Assembly (NCBI GenBank): GCA_050949705.1 | Contig: JBMNGG010000007.1 | Coordinates: 1 to 64,000 of the forward strand | DNA: 64,000 nucleotides | Reading direction: 5' to 3' | DNA from: JBMNGG01 sp050949705 | GTDB taxonomy: Bacteria; Bacillota; Thermosediminibacteria; Thermosediminibacterales; Tepidanaerobacteraceae | In this document: positions 1 to 9,424 of the stretch, piece after piece | How the letters are laid out: every line of letters begins with the position of its first letter | Numbering within the stretch: position 1 is the stretch's first letter | Made by a program: the position numbers and the translations under genes | Notes under the pieces: model-generated | Databases searched by the model: none | What the model saw: only the letters and a program-made list of their open reading frames with translations | What the model was told of the DNA's origin: nothing

Positions 1-89
1 AGGCATAAATTTTTTATTTTTTGTACCTGAAAAACTACTTGTTTGTAAATAAAGTATAGAAAAGGAAATTAAAAAGGAGGATGATTTTC

Positions 90-404
90 ATGACCAGAAC
101 CGAAGTGTTAAGGAAAATTAAAGAAAAACAGCGTGAGGTAGCAATTCAAGTTGCCCAAGAAGCTTTAAAAGAGCTTGGAATTGAGCCAGGCAAGCTTAGT
201 GTTGATGAGACGTCGTCAAATGTTAGGAGGGATGTAAGTGACTACGAAATAGGACTATTATATTTTCTTGGCTACAGTACTTATAGGATTGCATCAAGGT
301 TGGGTTTATCCGCTGCTGGAGTTAAGTACCGCCTAGAGAAGATGGGAATATATGAGTATGCGAACGATTTGACAATGTATATCAATGGAAATACAGTGGA
401 ATAA
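90..404 (+). CDS. small helix-turn-helix protein
   Basis: A 104-residue soluble protein. The second half (about residues 50-90) reads as a helix-turn-helix: YEIGLLYFLGYSTYRIA followed by a turn and a recognition-like helix containing SAAGVKYRLEKMG, similar in style to sigma-70 region 4 or resolvase HTH segments. It is therefore likely to bind DNA, but I cannot place it in a named family. I chose ATG 90 rather than ATG 81 because the AAGGAGG at 73-80 would touch the earlier start. It is followed 11 bases later by an HNH gene and looks like a member of the operon that runs to 7274. It could regulate that operon; this is inference. Confidence 0.7.
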   Translation: MTRTEVLRKIKEKQREVAIQVAQEALKELGIEPGKLSVDETSSNVRRDVSDYEIGLLYFLGYSTYRIASRLGLSAAGVKYRLEKMGIYEYANDLTMYINGNTVE

Positions 405-415
405 GGAGGGTGACT

Positions 416-967
416 ATGAATAGAATAAAAGAGGCATTCATAGAGAAGATAAAATACTTACGAAGTTTGGAACGGACGATAGTAGGAAATGGTGTCATCA
501 TTGGCAATGGAGACACCAGGATGTATTACGATTTTATAACAGGTAGGGTTCCAACAGTTATCTATAATAGGACTTGGGGTTGGAAGATAAGGAATGATAA
601 TAGTGAGCATATTGAAAAAGATTACTTTAGGAGAAATGTTCCAGGCATAAATATGAAAGTTTTAAGCCATCATGTAGCTTGTGTAGCTCTAGGATTATTC
701 GATGATGACAATAATTTGGGTCTTGTAGTAAATCATAAAAATTACAATAAGCTAGATAATCGACCTCATAATCTGGAATTATGCACATCAAGAGAAAACA
801 ATTACCATGATGAACTGAGAAGAACTCTCATAAAACACGGCGTTTGGAGGGATGGAATGGCTTTCGAGGCGAAGTTTGCAAGGCAAGCAATACTTGAGTC
901 AAAAGGAGATACCTTAACTTTGTTAAGGATGGTCAACGATTATTTGAGAAGTCACAGATATTTCTAA
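416..967 (+). CDS. HNH_3-type endonuclease-like protein (copy 1)
   Basis: A 183-residue protein whose middle part matches the HNH_3 pattern: SHHVACVALG, then VVNHKNYNKLDNRPHNLEL and TSRENN. This is the zinc/metal-binding beta-beta-alpha motif found in phage and homing HNH nucleases. The two His of SHH, the His of NHKN and the Asn residues are all present, so nuclease activity is plausible. ATG 416 is chosen because AAGGAGGG ends at 410. A second copy with the same core lies at 2163-2951. The flanks outside the motif are unlike known families that I can recognise. DNA cleavage or nicking is inferred from the motif only. Confidence 0.7.
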   Translation: MNRIKEAFIEKIKYLRSLERTIVGNGVIIGNGDTRMYYDFITGRVPTVIYNRTWGWKIRNDNSEHIEKDYFRRNVPGINMKVLSHHVACVALGLFDDDNNLGLVVNHKNYNKLDNRPHNLELCTSRENNYHDELRRTLIKHGVWRDGMAFEAKFARQAILESKGDTLTLLRMVNDYLRSHRYF

Positions 968-993
968 ATATTAACGTAAAGGAGTGGATTTAC

Positions 994-2145
994 ATGAGCA
1001 GGAAGGTAACTTTACTCATTATAAGTTTATTGATAACTCTAACATTTGGGTTTTCAACAGTTTCTACAAATGGAGTGGCTATGGGTAGTGGAGTCGTGCC
1101 TGAAGGATTTACTCCAATCTACAGTGTAGAAGATTTGAACAGCATTAGGGATAATCCTTATGGGCAGTACATTTTAATGAACGACATAGACTTAAAAGGT
1201 TATAATTGGGAACCAATCGATTATTACAATGAAGAGACAGGTGAGCATGAGCCATTTTACGGTGTATTTGACGGTAATGGACATAAAATAAAGAACTTGA
1301 GAATTAACAAACCTGACGAAGATATGGTAGGTTTGTTTGCATGGATAGGAAATCGCAATGGGCCTGCAGTAATTAAAAATTTAATTTTAGAAAACGTTGA
1401 TATAGTAGGAAGACATTCGGTAGGAGGGCTTGTTGGTAAAAATGCTTCAGGATATATAGAAAATGTAAAGGTCATTGGCAATATAAAAGGCGATACATGC
1501 GTAGGGGGAATTGCGGGGACGGATATAGGAATTATAAGAAATTGCCATACCGATGGAGTAATAGCTGGTAACGATTATACTAGTGAGATAGTAGGACATG
1601 GTATTCCAGGACCAAGCATTGAAGGTTGCAGTTCCACAGCAATAGTAAACGGGAAAACAGGAACTTTAACAGGGGGTTATGAAAAATATGGTACAACTTT
1701 TAATGGTGCTAGCGACTGGTATGGTTTTTGGGTTAGCTTCAAATATGATAAAGTAGAAATTTACGATTATACGGGAACTCCAGATAGAGAACATGTTGTA
1801 ATTCCATCACACATTTTTGGCTGGCCTGTGACTGAGTTACATGGTGCGTTTAGTTGTGCTGAATATGTTAAGTCGGTTGTAATACCGGATACAGTTGAGA
1901 GATTGATAGATGCATTTGATTATTGTAGGAATCTACACACAGTGGTCGTGCCAGAGTCAGTAAAGTTAGTACAAGGGTCTTTTGGGACTGATATTAGAGA
2001 AGGACTTGGTGTCAAGGAGGTTATTTTTGAAGGTATGGATACGGAGATAGACGGAATAGGTGACGTTTTGATTAAATGTAAGGCAGGCTCCAAAGCGCAT
2101 GAATATGCGTTAAAGTTTAATAAACGCTATGAACTAATACCTTAA
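994..2145 (+). CDS. secreted GLUG/BspA-LRR-like surface protein
   Basis: A 383-residue protein with an N-terminal signal peptide (hydrophobic stretch at about residues 5-25). Residues about 90-220 carry GLUG-like repeats (GVFDGNGHKIKNL, VGGLVGKNASGYIENV, VGGIAGTDIGIIRNC), which form beta-helical surface domains. The C-terminal part (about 270-380) resembles BspA-type LRR_5 repeats (VVIPDTVERL, VVVPESVKLV). Such proteins usually act as adhesins or matrix proteins outside the cell; there is no catalytic motif. It has a good ribosome site (AAAGGAG) and sits between two HNH genes in the same operon. No cell-wall sorting signal is visible. Confidence 0.75.
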   Translation: MSRKVTLLIISLLITLTFGFSTVSTNGVAMGSGVVPEGFTPIYSVEDLNSIRDNPYGQYILMNDIDLKGYNWEPIDYYNEETGEHEPFYGVFDGNGHKIKNLRINKPDEDMVGLFAWIGNRNGPAVIKNLILENVDIVGRHSVGGLVGKNASGYIENVKVIGNIKGDTCVGGIAGTDIGIIRNCHTDGVIAGNDYTSEIVGHGIPGPSIEGCSSTAIVNGKTGTLTGGYEKYGTTFNGASDWYGFWVSFKYDKVEIYDYTGTPDREHVVIPSHIFGWPVTELHGAFSCAEYVKSVVIPDTVERLIDAFDYCRNLHTVVVPESVKLVQGSFGTDIREGLGVKEVIFEGMDTEIDGIGDVLIKCKAGSKAHEYALKFNKRYELIP

Positions 2146-2162
2146 GTAAGGAGGGGTTCGCT

Positions 2163-2951
2163 ATGAATAAGAGAAGCTTAGAGGCTATAATGAGACGTGT
2201 GGTGAAATTAAGAAGCGTCAAAAGGTATTATGTGGACCGTATAATAAGTTGTGGTATTGGAGGTGGGGGTGCTCTTGCGGGCGATTTTATTGTAATAAGG
2301 GACGTGAAAGATTTTTCGAAAGAGTCTTATTTAAAAGATAGGAGAGACCAATTAGGTTATGTGTATGACTTAAATAATGGTTTAATACAATTTAGTCACA
2401 AAGGAAGGTATTTAATGGACGGAGATGCTCCTTTTGGTTGGGAAGAGGTTGCGTCAGGTATTATAGGTCCAGAAAATCACAACAAAGAAAAAATAAAGCC
2501 CTTTATATTTGGGGATGGCAAGATTCCTGAACAATATATAGCTGCTGTGGCGTTAGGGTTTTATGACGACGACAATAATTTGGGATTGGTTGTCAATCAT
2601 AAAAATTGGTGCAAAGATGATAATAGACCAGATAATTTAGAGCTTTGTACGTTAGATGAACAAAGATGCCATGAAGTTACAAAACAAATACTAGAAAAAT
2701 ATGGATTATTTGAACCGTGGATGGCGTTAAATGCTTTTATAGCGTATAACATAGTCATGTCTGCTAAAGGAAATAAAGATTTGTTCGTAAATGAAGTGAT
2801 GAGGGCAATTTATGCTTATCCTAAAATAGGCGTGGTATATACTCCCATACCACGATATGAAGTCATGCCTATAGATTTCGGGAAAGATTTTGAAGAAGCA
2901 TTCCAAGAGGCGAACAGGAAAAATTGGAATTATCGCCCACGGATGATTTAG
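2163..2951 (+). CDS. HNH_3-type endonuclease-like protein (copy 2, longer)
   Basis: A 262-residue paralogue of the protein at 416-967. The shared core contains DDDNNLGLVVNHKN and DNRPDNLELCT and is followed by a similar helical segment. The early His pair of copy 1 (SHHVAC) is replaced here by EQYIAA, so the metal site or fold may be altered. An N-terminal extension of about 80 residues has no motif that I recognise. It starts at ATG 2163 after AAGGAGG. Two diverged HNH paralogues interleaved with secreted-protein genes is unusual. Function may be nicking or DNA processing during mobility, or an inactive partner of copy 1; both are inference. Confidence 0.65.
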   Translation: MNKRSLEAIMRRVVKLRSVKRYYVDRIISCGIGGGGALAGDFIVIRDVKDFSKESYLKDRRDQLGYVYDLNNGLIQFSHKGRYLMDGDAPFGWEEVASGIIGPENHNKEKIKPFIFGDGKIPEQYIAAVALGFYDDDNNLGLVVNHKNWCKDDNRPDNLELCTLDEQRCHEVTKQILEKYGLFEPWMALNAFIAYNIVMSAKGNKDLFVNEVMRAIYAYPKIGVVYTPIPRYEVMPIDFGKDFEEAFQEANRKNWNYRPRMI

Positions 2952-2989
2952 AGAACATGAATTTAGAACAATCAAAGGAGGAGTTTACT

Positions 2990-4294
2990 ATGGATAAAAA
3001 GTTTTTAACTTTTAAGAAAATTGTTATACCGGTTTTAACAGCAATTATGCTTTTAATGCAGGTCAATATGGCATTTGCAATGGATGTAAAGAACGTTTCG
3101 CAAGTAGCAGATAGCAAAATAGTTGTTGTAAGTCAGGTGGGTGGAGTCCTTGAAGAAGCGATGAAGAAAGGATTGGAACAACAAGCTAAATATGATGAGA
3201 AGTATTATGCAAAATTAGCGGAAGCTAAAGCGAAAGAGGTAGACTACAATTTCAACGATGTCCACCTAAACGATTGGTTCTATTACGATGTAATGAAAGC
3301 GCGTGAATTGGGTCTTATTGCCGGTGTTGGAAATAACCTCTATGCTCCAAATAAGACAATCACTTATGCAGAATTCATCACTATTTTGGTGAGAGTGTTG
3401 AATGTGGATGTAAGTAAATACGAAAAAGGCAAGCATTGGGCATCGCAAAATATCGAAGCGGCTAAGGACTTAGGCATTATTCAGGGATTCGAAATCCTTA
3501 ATATTGATGCGGGAATACCGAGAGAGGATATGGCGAAGTTCGTTTGCAGGGCTTTAGGTTTACAGCCTGTCAATGATGGTGAGGTCATCTTTGCTGACGT
3601 CGGGAAAAATGTAAGTGTAGAGGACAGAGCATATGTTAACACAGCATTTAAGGAGTACCTGATTGAAGGTGTAGGGCGCAACGAGCAATCACAGCGTTTG
3701 TTCGGTTACGGTCAAACAGTTAATCGTGCACAGCTGGCAACAATGGCTTTAAGGATTAAGGCTTATAAAGAGGATAAAGAAGCCTACAAACAGGAAAGAG
3801 CCGCATTAAGACAGCAGGAAGAGCTTATAGCCAAGGCCAATTTGACTTGGGAAGAGCTTGGTAAACAGGGCGGTATTGTTAGCGAGAGCCAACTAACGCC
3901 TGAAATTATCGAGAAGATAAAGAATATACCGACAGCAGCATTTAGCGGGGTATCACATAAGATAGGGGATAAAGACTTCTTAAGATGGGGAAATCCTCCT
4001 GGAGATGAGGAAAATAGCGATTGGATTGGAGCGATAAAGCGGGCTTTTCCTGGAAAGACGGTCGTAACTTGTAAGGAGCTTTTCTTCGGAGACCCAAGGT
4101 TTTATAGCGGTTACTATAGAGTTGTAGTTAATGGGCGTGAACTATGGCAAGTAGAAGTTGGGTATGGAATGGATAGAAAACCTTCAGTATTCATGGGGTG
4201 CTTCGAAGATGATAATATATTCGACGGGAAATATGACCCTTATGGATTTAAAATGATGCAACCAAAAGAAGGAGGTGTTTACAAGTATGAATAA
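2990..4294 (+). CDS. S-layer homology (SLH) domain protein
   Basis: A 434-residue secreted protein. Residues 1-31 are a signal peptide ending near NMAFA. Three SLH-like repeats follow (about residues 75-255): FNDVHLNDWFYYDVMKARE, then GKHWASQNIEAAKDLGII with PREDMAKFVC, then FADVGKNV with NRAQLATMALRI. SLH repeats anchor proteins to pyruvylated cell-wall polymer. The C-terminal 150 residues are unassigned. ATG 2990 is preferred because AAAGGAGGAG lies 8 bases upstream, while the in-frame ATG at 2924 lies inside the previous gene and lacks a site. Its stop overlaps the next start by 8 bases, so the two are probably translationally coupled. Confidence 0.8.
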   Translation: MDKKFLTFKKIVIPVLTAIMLLMQVNMAFAMDVKNVSQVADSKIVVVSQVGGVLEEAMKKGLEQQAKYDEKYYAKLAEAKAKEVDYNFNDVHLNDWFYYDVMKARELGLIAGVGNNLYAPNKTITYAEFITILVRVLNVDVSKYEKGKHWASQNIEAAKDLGIIQGFEILNIDAGIPREDMAKFVCRALGLQPVNDGEVIFADVGKNVSVEDRAYVNTAFKEYLIEGVGRNEQSQRLFGYGQTVNRAQLATMALRIKAYKEDKEAYKQERAALRQQEELIAKANLTWEELGKQGGIVSESQLTPEIIEKIKNIPTAAFSGVSHKIGDKDFLRWGNPPGDEENSDWIGAIKRAFPGKTVVTCKELFFGDPRFYSGYYRVVVNGRELWQVEVGYGMDRKPSVFMGCFEDDNIFDGKYDPYGFKMMQPKEGGVYKYE

Positions 4295-7274
4295 TAAGAG
4301 GTTAGTAGCATTATTAACGTTACTAGTACTTATAAGCTCAATACTACCTATAAATAGCGTTTATGCGGCTAACGAGCCGCTATTTCCATTTAATATAGGC
4401 GAAATAACAGTTAATTGTTGGGGGCAAAGACTTATTAACGAGAACGATAAGCCACAAGTTTTACCAAATAAAAACGGAGGTTTAGACAAATTAACGTTTT
4501 TCGAGCAGTCAACATACCAAGATAAATTGCCTAATCATTATTATTACCGAACAGTCGGCTATATTATGGCGTTGTTATCTGAACCGAATGTAGAAAGCAT
4601 TATTATGGCAAATAGCTACGACAATAACCCTGTACGAAAAGCAGAGAATGAAAGAATGAGACAGCTAATTTCTGAAAGACCAGACTACGAATTTGGAAAG
4701 CCATATGTAACATCTTATACTTTTAGTAGGAAGTTCTTTGACGATTTATTTATTGAGGGCGCAATCGATGATGCTAATTGGCTATTAAAAATAGGTTTGG
4801 TCGAGTTTTACAAAACAGATAGTCAGGGCAATGAAGGGCCGGCTATAGGAAGTATGTTCGTAACGAAAGAAAATGAAGACCAGAATGTTATAAAGTTATT
4901 ACTAGAGGATATTGTAACGAGAGGCTTGCTTGTAGATAGTGATTTTAAAAATTATATTGACGATTTTGTAACAAGAACCACATACGTAAATCTAAAGACA
5001 GGAGAAGAAATTCCTGTCTTTAAATTCAAGCAGGTCGACATAGTAGAGGATGAAGAAAGCAATATAGTAGATGTAAATATAAGTGATGCTGAATTAAAAG
5101 ACAATAAAATTGTAATTAAGCCTTATGAAGGGGCCACAATGAAGGAATGGGTCCTTGTAAAAAATCCACCAGAGCCTATAAGTAACAATATCACCTGGAA
5201 AGACGCATCAAATTTACCTGGAAAAGTCCAAGCAGGAGGCCCAAAGGAAACACCTGAAATTACGTATTTGGCGAGTCATACGGTGTTTGTAAGGTATACT
5301 TTAGGAGATAATGACGTAGACCAGCCAGGAGGTCAAATTGGCGGCTCCGAACAAGACATAAAAGGCGATTTAGTTTTATCGGAGAAGCGTATAACGAAGG
5401 TGTTCAACCTATCTCAGTTGGGACCCTTACCTAACCTGACATTCACTTACCCAACTGCGGGTGAGCATATGCATAGAGACGTTAATGGAAATATATACTA
5501 TGTTGAGCGCAGTAAACCTATAGATAACATATATAAATACATTATAGAGCATAGCAATAACTTGAACAATTTGGCAGTAGCGATAAAAGGGGGCAGGTTC
5601 ACCACAAGGTTTAACGGCACAAACATTAAAGCAGGCACGGCTAAATGGTCTGGAGGTTCAGATACCGTAACGCCAAACCTATATTTCATGGTGTGGCGTG
5701 GAAAGGACATGCCTACACTAGCATCCTATAAAGAGCCTGCAAATCATCCATTATTAGCTTTAGGATTAAAGCGAGGGCACGTACCTCAGAATGATAGGAA
5801 CTCAGCCGGCGGGTATCAAGACAGCTTAACATCGGATTCAAATCCTTTGGTGTTGGATAAGTCAAGCAATGGGGATTACAGCACAACATTTGCATGCTTG
5901 CAGTGTGGAAACAGTAGAACACAGACGCATAGTATAAGGAATAAAGCAGCATATAAGGTAACCATAGGCGTTCAGTCATTCATAGGAAGTCCGAATACAG
6001 GTAACGCTGTACCTGCAGACAGCACAGGTGGGTTTACTGCACGTGGTGTAACCTTCAACAAGGCAGCTGGGTTCGCGATACCTCATAGCACAATGATTAA
6101 ATTCTATCCGTATGTACAGATGGGATATGATATCTTCAATGAGTCCGGAGACAATGCAGGTTATACTACAATGGGAGTAAACGTGCTAGCACAGCATCCG
6201 TCAGTTATAAAGGTTAACGACTATGTTGAAGTGGGATGGTACAATCCTAACCCATCCATGAGCCTGACAATAAACTCTAATCAATGGTCGACTTACGTAA
6301 GGGCTGTCGAGGCATTTGGTAAAAACAGCGTTTTACCCGGTGGAGCCTTATATAGCTTAACAACAGGCAATAGCCCAACTAAAGTTGGCATTAGAACATG
6401 GCAGGTATACGTGCCCAATGACTTAAGACAATATTTAGTGGAAGGACAGGAATTTAGCTATGATAGAGCATTAAAGGCAGACAATGACTTTGCGGCTCAA
6501 GTGAAGAACACGTTAGATACATTGGATGTAGTTCAATACGTAAGTAACAATCCGAAAGCCGATAACGCTTTCGGAGGAGTCGAGATATTAGCAAAAGGCG
6601 GACAAAACGTTTACGGGAACACCACTTCAAGTTACGACAAGTACTGGCTGAAACGTGGAACACCTCAAAACAGTAATTATGCCAATGAAGCCGATTTAGA
6701 TGTGCTGAATGAGGATAAGGCGGTTACGTATTACAGAGTTAGGGCGGATGTTAACGGTAATGTTTATATAGAGAAAAGCACTAATGGAAGTAGCTGGACG
6801 ACATTAGATAAATTGAGCAAGACTGAAGGAGTTGGCGCATTGACAAACGCAGAAGCTAAAGGTTTAGATGAAAGAACCAAAATAATAACCAATTTCGTTC
6901 TTGCGTTAGACAGGAATAAAGGCAATGACCCATCAGTTTCAAATGGGCCAGGCTGGTACAACGAGGCATGGGATGGTATCTACGTTATGAGAGTAGACCG
7001 GGTATTCACAATAGGCTTTGGGTCACCGAAGGTAAGAAGTGTTGCACTCGATGTTAAGTTAACCCCACCATTAGATAGTGCTGGAGGTATCTTTACAAGA
7101 TTTTATCTGAGCCAATTCAAAGTTAGCGATAAGTCATATATAAGGGTAAATAAACCAAGTGGATATGTGGGGACGTTTAACGGTAGAGACGTGATACTGC
7201 CGAATATGGACATGATGTTTGTAAGTCGTAAGTTTTGGATACCAAATATGACCGTCATGGACCAAAAATTATAA
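4287..7274 (+). CDS. large secreted protein of unknown function
   Basis: A 995-residue protein with a clear signal peptide (hydrophobic core, cleavage near SVYAANE). I recognise no family. The sequence is rich in Asn, Ser, Thr and Gly, as in beta-rich extracellular proteins, with one CLQCG pair near the middle (about residue 540) and a Gly/Asp-rich linker near residue 350 (DQPGGQIGGSEQD). There is no LPXTG motif, SLH repeat or C-terminal membrane segment. ATG 4287 follows GAAGGAGGTG. It shares an operon with the SLH protein, so the two may form one surface structure; the 8-base overlap supports coordinated synthesis. It is the last gene before the terminator at 7315. Confidence 0.7.
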   Translation: MNNKRLVALLTLLVLISSILPINSVYAANEPLFPFNIGEITVNCWGQRLINENDKPQVLPNKNGGLDKLTFFEQSTYQDKLPNHYYYRTVGYIMALLSEPNVESIIMANSYDNNPVRKAENERMRQLISERPDYEFGKPYVTSYTFSRKFFDDLFIEGAIDDANWLLKIGLVEFYKTDSQGNEGPAIGSMFVTKENEDQNVIKLLLEDIVTRGLLVDSDFKNYIDDFVTRTTYVNLKTGEEIPVFKFKQVDIVEDEESNIVDVNISDAELKDNKIVIKPYEGATMKEWVLVKNPPEPISNNITWKDASNLPGKVQAGGPKETPEITYLASHTVFVRYTLGDNDVDQPGGQIGGSEQDIKGDLVLSEKRITKVFNLSQLGPLPNLTFTYPTAGEHMHRDVNGNIYYVERSKPIDNIYKYIIEHSNNLNNLAVAIKGGRFTTRFNGTNIKAGTAKWSGGSDTVTPNLYFMVWRGKDMPTLASYKEPANHPLLALGLKRGHVPQNDRNSAGGYQDSLTSDSNPLVLDKSSNGDYSTTFACLQCGNSRTQTHSIRNKAAYKVTIGVQSFIGSPNTGNAVPADSTGGFTARGVTFNKAAGFAIPHSTMIKFYPYVQMGYDIFNESGDNAGYTTMGVNVLAQHPSVIKVNDYVEVGWYNPNPSMSLTINSNQWSTYVRAVEAFGKNSVLPGGALYSLTTGNSPTKVGIRTWQVYVPNDLRQYLVEGQEFSYDRALKADNDFAAQVKNTLDTLDVVQYVSNNPKADNAFGGVEILAKGGQNVYGNTTSSYDKYWLKRGTPQNSNYANEADLDVLNEDKAVTYYRVRADVNGNVYIEKSTNGSSWTTLDKLSKTEGVGALTNAEAKGLDERTKIITNFVLALDRNKGNDPSVSNGPGWYNEAWDGIYVMRVDRVFTIGFGSPKVRSVALDVKLTPPLDSAGGIFTRFYLSQFKVSDKSYIRVNKPSGYVGTFNGRDVILPNMDMMFVSRKFWIPNMTVMDQKL

Positions 7275-7314
7275 CTGTCGTTAAAAATGTATGAAATACA
7301 GTTATCAGATAGAA

Positions 7315-7345
7315 AAACCACCACGTCTAAAAGGCGTGGTGGTTT
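7315..7345 (+). terminator. intrinsic terminator of the left operon
   Basis: An 11-bp perfect GC-rich stem (AAACCACCACG / CGTGGTGGTTT) with a 9-base loop lies 40 bases after the 995-residue protein gene. The T tract is short, so it may be bidirectional or partly efficient. It also marks the boundary between the left operon and the broken PEP-synthase-like gene. Confidence 0.75.
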
Positions 7346-8068
7346 CAGGAAGTGGAACAATTAATAAAAGAATTGGTAGCAAAGGTTGAGGCTGCCTATG
7401 GAAAGCGCAAGGCTAAGAAGCTAAAAAGGCAAATAGAAATATATCGGAAATTTGTAGGTGTAAGGGAATATCCTAAATATTTTTGGATGAGCTATTATGA
7501 TGTGTATAAGCAAGCCATTATGCGAGAAGTAAACAAACTTGTGGAGATCGATGTGTTAAAAGAACCAAGGGACGCTTATTACTTGTCAATAGAAGAACTG
7601 ATTGAAGTAGTAAAGTCCGGGCATGCAAATCAGGATTTAATCGAAGAACGCAAAAGTGCTTATCGTTCTTATGCTGCCCTTACACCGCCTCGTATTATTT
7701 TTTCCGATGGAGAAGTACCTCCTGTTTCTTATTCTTTGAGTATCCCCAGCGGGGCCCTGGCGGGGCTTGGGGTATCCACGGGTATTGTTGAAGGCCGGGC
7801 CCGTGTGGTAAAAAAGTTTGAAGATGCTCATATCGAAAAGGGGGATATTCTCGTTACAACATTCACAGATCCTAGTTGGACACCTATATTCGTATCTATT
7901 TCGGGTCTTGTTACCGAAATAGGGGGCATGATGTCCCATGGAGCAGTCATTACCCGAGAATACGGTCTACCTGCAGTTGTCGGTGTGGTGAACGCTACCA
8001 AATTGATTAAAGATGGCCAAAAAATACGAGTGAACGGAACGGAAGGATATATAGAAATCCTGGAATGA
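7331..8068 (+). pseudogene. C-terminal fragment of rifampin phosphotransferase/PEP-synthase-like protein
   Basis: About 240 residues that match the end of the ~870-residue Rph/PEP-synthase-like family. The fragment has the helical linker (RIREYPKYF-like region) and the whole swivelling phosphohistidine domain, with GGMMSHGAVITREYGLPAVVG carrying the transferred-phosphate histidine. The ATP-grasp and substrate domains are missing: the frame opens just after the terminator at 7315-7345, and no upstream part exists before it. A GTG at 7352 could start translation, but no good ribosome site is visible. The gene was probably cut when the left operon arrived or by deletion. A second wreck of the same family is at 10987. 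Confidence 0.75.
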
Positions 8069-8131
8069 CAAACTATTAAACGACCTATTGAAGGTCGCTT
8101 TCTCAGACATAAAATAACAGAGGTGCTTCGA

Positions 8132-9409
8132 TTGAGTAAAAAAGACCGAAAAGCTTTAAATACAAATTTAATATTGCTATTGCTTGGGAGGATGGTATCA
8201 GATACCGGAACGAGTCTCCAAATGGTTATTATGCCTCTTTATATTATCGATATAGGCGGCTCGGCGGCAATTGTGGGGCTCTTCTCGTTTCTGGCTATAA
8301 TGCCCACCATTTTAATTTACCCTTTTGCCGGAGTAATTGGGGACAGGTTAAACCGAAAAACCATTATGGTAGCAACCGACTTGGCAAGCGGTGGAGTAAT
8401 ACTGGCCTTGGCTCTTACTTCCTATCTAGGCAAAATGAGTCTTGCTGTGCTGCTGTTGGTTCAAGCTATAATTTCGCTGCTAAACGGAATATTTGACCCG
8501 GCTACAAAAGGAATGCTGCCGCAATTGGTAGATGAGGCAGAATTGACTCGGGCCAATTCTGCCGTCGCCTCCCTTCGGACTTTGTCAAGTCTCTTGGGGC
8601 CTGTAATTGGTACTGTCCTGTATGCAAACTTAGGCATTACAGTGCTGTTCTTTGTTAATGGCATATCATTTTTGCTGTCAGCCATAAGTGAAATGTTGAT
8701 AAAGTATGAGCATTTCAGGTACAAAGCGGGCGAAGGCATAACGGGAATTATGACAGATTTATCTGAAGGAATCAAATTCATATTAGATAAAAAAATGATA
8801 CGCCAACTATGTGTATTTTTTTTGATAATATATGCTTTGATTCAGCCCATATTTGCAGTAGTATTACCCCTGTTTTTTAGAACCCAGCTAAATTATTCTG
8901 ATACGCAGTATGGCTATTTACAAATGATAATAATATTGGGGGCACTCATAGGGAGTACTTTGGTGGGCCTGTTGTTTGGTAAAGAGAAGAAGATGTTAAG
9001 ACCGCTTATGATAGGCAGCAATTTGCTCATGGCTATGATGTTGGCATTTTCGCTTTTATTGTTTCCTTCCATCATATTCCAACTGGGGGAAGATACGCTC
9101 TTGTATTTTTTCTTGCTGTCAGCTGTTCTCTTTCTTTTAAGTATTGCCATTATGTTCATTCATGTTCCAATACAGGCACTAATACAGAGAAAAACGCCCA
9201 ACGAATATATGTCTCGAATTTTTTCTATTGTTGGAGTAATTAGTAAGGGCGGTATTCCACTTGGTGCATTGGTATATGGCTTTGTTCTCAACATCATCAA
9301 AATGCATTGGACAATATTATCGGCAACAATATTAATAATTTTGATTTCGGTTGTGTTTTTAATCTCGTTATCAAAAATACATGATATTCAGTCAAAAAGC
9401 CTTTATTAA
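8132..9409 (+). CDS. MFS drug-efflux-like transporter
   Basis: A 425-residue membrane protein with 12 predicted hydrophobic segments, typical of the DHA3-like major facilitator group. The loop between segments 2 and 3 has the motif GVIGDRLNRKTIM, matching the MFS motif A (GxxxDrxxrr). A second membrane half begins near residue 220. Such proteins export macrolides or other small drugs by proton exchange. I favour TTG 8132, placed 6 bases after AGAGGTG; the in-frame GTG 8123 is possible and overlaps the site. It precedes a nitroreductase wreck and a TetR gene, which suggests a former drug-response cluster. Confidence 0.75.
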   Translation: MSKKDRKALNTNLILLLLGRMVSDTGTSLQMVIMPLYIIDIGGSAAIVGLFSFLAIMPTILIYPFAGVIGDRLNRKTIMVATDLASGGVILALALTSYLGKMSLAVLLLVQAIISLLNGIFDPATKGMLPQLVDEAELTRANSAVASLRTLSSLLGPVIGTVLYANLGITVLFFVNGISFLLSAISEMLIKYEHFRYKAGEGITGIMTDLSEGIKFILDKKMIRQLCVFFLIIYALIQPIFAVVLPLFFRTQLNYSDTQYGYLQMIIILGALIGSTLVGLLFGKEKKMLRPLMIGSNLLMAMMLAFSLLLFPSIIFQLGEDTLLYFFLLSAVLFLLSIAIMFIHVPIQALIQRKTPNEYMSRIFSIVGVISKGGIPLGALVYGFVLNIIKMHWTILSATILIILISVVFLISLSKIHDIQSKSLY

Positions 9410-9424
9410 AGTGAAATATTTTAT

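Noticed and set aside
5713..5979. Leftward 88-codon frame inside the 995-residue protein gene
   Set aside because: It lies opposite a well-supported gene with signal peptide and has no ribosome site.
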